From Candidatus Omnitrophota bacterium (GTDB lineage Bacteria; Omnitrophota; Gorgyraeia; Tantalellales; Tantalellaceae), in contig JAUWWB010000062.1 of assembly GCA_030617085.1 (NCBI GenBank), positions 1 through 6,251 on the forward strand: a stretch of 6,251 bases of DNA, written 5' to 3'. Below, one piece after another: positions 5,908 to 6,251 of this stretch. Numbering within the stretch: the first letter of the stretch is position 1; every line of letters starts with the position of its first letter. The translations under genes were made by a program, and so were the position numbers. The notes under the pieces were generated by a model. The model ran no database searches, was not told the origin of the DNA, and saw only the letters and a program-made list of their open reading frames with translations.

Positions 5908-6251
5908 TCACATACTGAATCTCTCCCCGAGGTATATCTCGCGGGCGCGGGGGTCGTTTATCAACTCCTCCTTCGACCCCGATATCAGTATCTTCCCCTC
6001 ATACATTATATAGGACCTGTCGGTTATCGTAAGGGTCTCGCGCACGTTATGGTCCGTGAGCAGGATCCCCAGCCCCATCTCTTTCAGTTCCCGTATCACT
6101 TCCTGGCAGTCGCATACCGCGATGGGATCTATGCCGCTGAACGGCTCATCCAGCAATATGAACATCGGGTTCGTGACCAGCGTCCGGGTTATCTCGAGGC
6201 GCCTTCTTTCCCCGCCGGACAGCGTGTAGGCCTTATTTTTGCGCAAATGCG
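5908..6251 (-). CDS. lptB: LPS export ABC transporter ATP-binding protein LptB, C-terminal part
   Basis: This is the last 113 codons of the ATPase that powers the LptB2FG complex, which extracts lipopolysaccharide from the inner membrane and pushes it to the Lpt bridge. The 5' half lies beyond the right edge. Visible in order are the ABC signature LSGGERRRLEITR, the Walker B segment FILLDEP with its catalytic glutamate, the D-loop SGIDP, the switch histidine in TDHNVRETL and the C-terminal YLGERFSM. The combination HLR...LSGGERRR...TDHNVRETL...YLGE is close to E. coli LptB and separates it from generic ABC ATPases and from LivG-type proteins. A TTG at 6246 is internal (a leucine in the HLR segment), not the start. 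The gene ends 232 bases before hpf, with a palindrome just beyond the stop. It indicates an outer membrane with LPS-type lipid. Confidence 0.93.
   Translation of the reverse strand, partial: HLRKNKAYTLSGGERRRLEITRTLVTNPMFILLDEPFSGIDPIAVCDCQEVIRELKEMGLGILLTDHNVRETLTITDRSYIMYEGKILISGSKEELINDPRAREIYLGERFSM

Noticed and set aside
5908..6246. A 112-residue ABC protein starting at a TTG at 6246
   Set aside because: The reading frame continues upstream through His to the window edge, and the residues match the middle of LptB, so this is a truncated gene and not a short one.

Overview
All supported genes in this window lie on the minus strand, so transcription runs from the right end (about 6251) to the left end (1). 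The layout suggests a diderm bacterium: the right-edge gene encodes LptB, the ATPase that drives lipopolysaccharide export. The genome appears to be moderately GC-rich and densely packed. The mix of LptB, long-form HPF, trigger factor, ClpP and a SerA/class V aminotransferase pair would fit an uncultured lineage such as Omnitrophota or a deltaproteobacterial relative. That placement is a guess; no marker here fixes the phylum.

In transcription order: the C-terminal half of lptB (cut by the window edge); a 232-bp spacer with a 76-bp imperfect palindrome and a good sigma-70-type promoter; hpf (ribosome hibernation, long form); tig (trigger factor); a 98-bp spacer with a 10-bp tandem repeat of six units; clpP; a class V PLP aminotransferase; serA (long, three-domain phosphoglycerate dehydrogenase); and the N-terminal third or so of an HMGL/DRE-TIM acyltransferase (homocitrate/2-isopropylmalate/Re-citrate synthase family), cut by the left edge.

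From hpf leftward the spacers are 41, 98, 15, 19 and 34 bp, so one long transcript is plausible, perhaps with an internal start before clpP. The genes form two themes. The first is protein and ribosome quality control: HPF parks ribosomes, trigger factor receives nascent chains, and ClpP degrades proteins. The second is amino-acid/central carbon metabolism: SerA makes 3-phosphohydroxypyruvate, the neighbouring aminotransferase probably converts it to phosphoserine, and the DRE-TIM enzyme condenses an acyl-CoA with a 2-oxoacid.

I see no phage, transposase, CRISPR array, tRNA or rRNA. No stretch of 300 bases lacks a gene. The genes themselves are conserved housekeeping families. The less ordinary material is the helically phased repeat before clpP, the palindrome after lptB, the eroded FKBP active site of the trigger factor, and the gene order (no rpoN after lptB, no clpX after clpP). 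I found no convincing undescribed multi-gene system.
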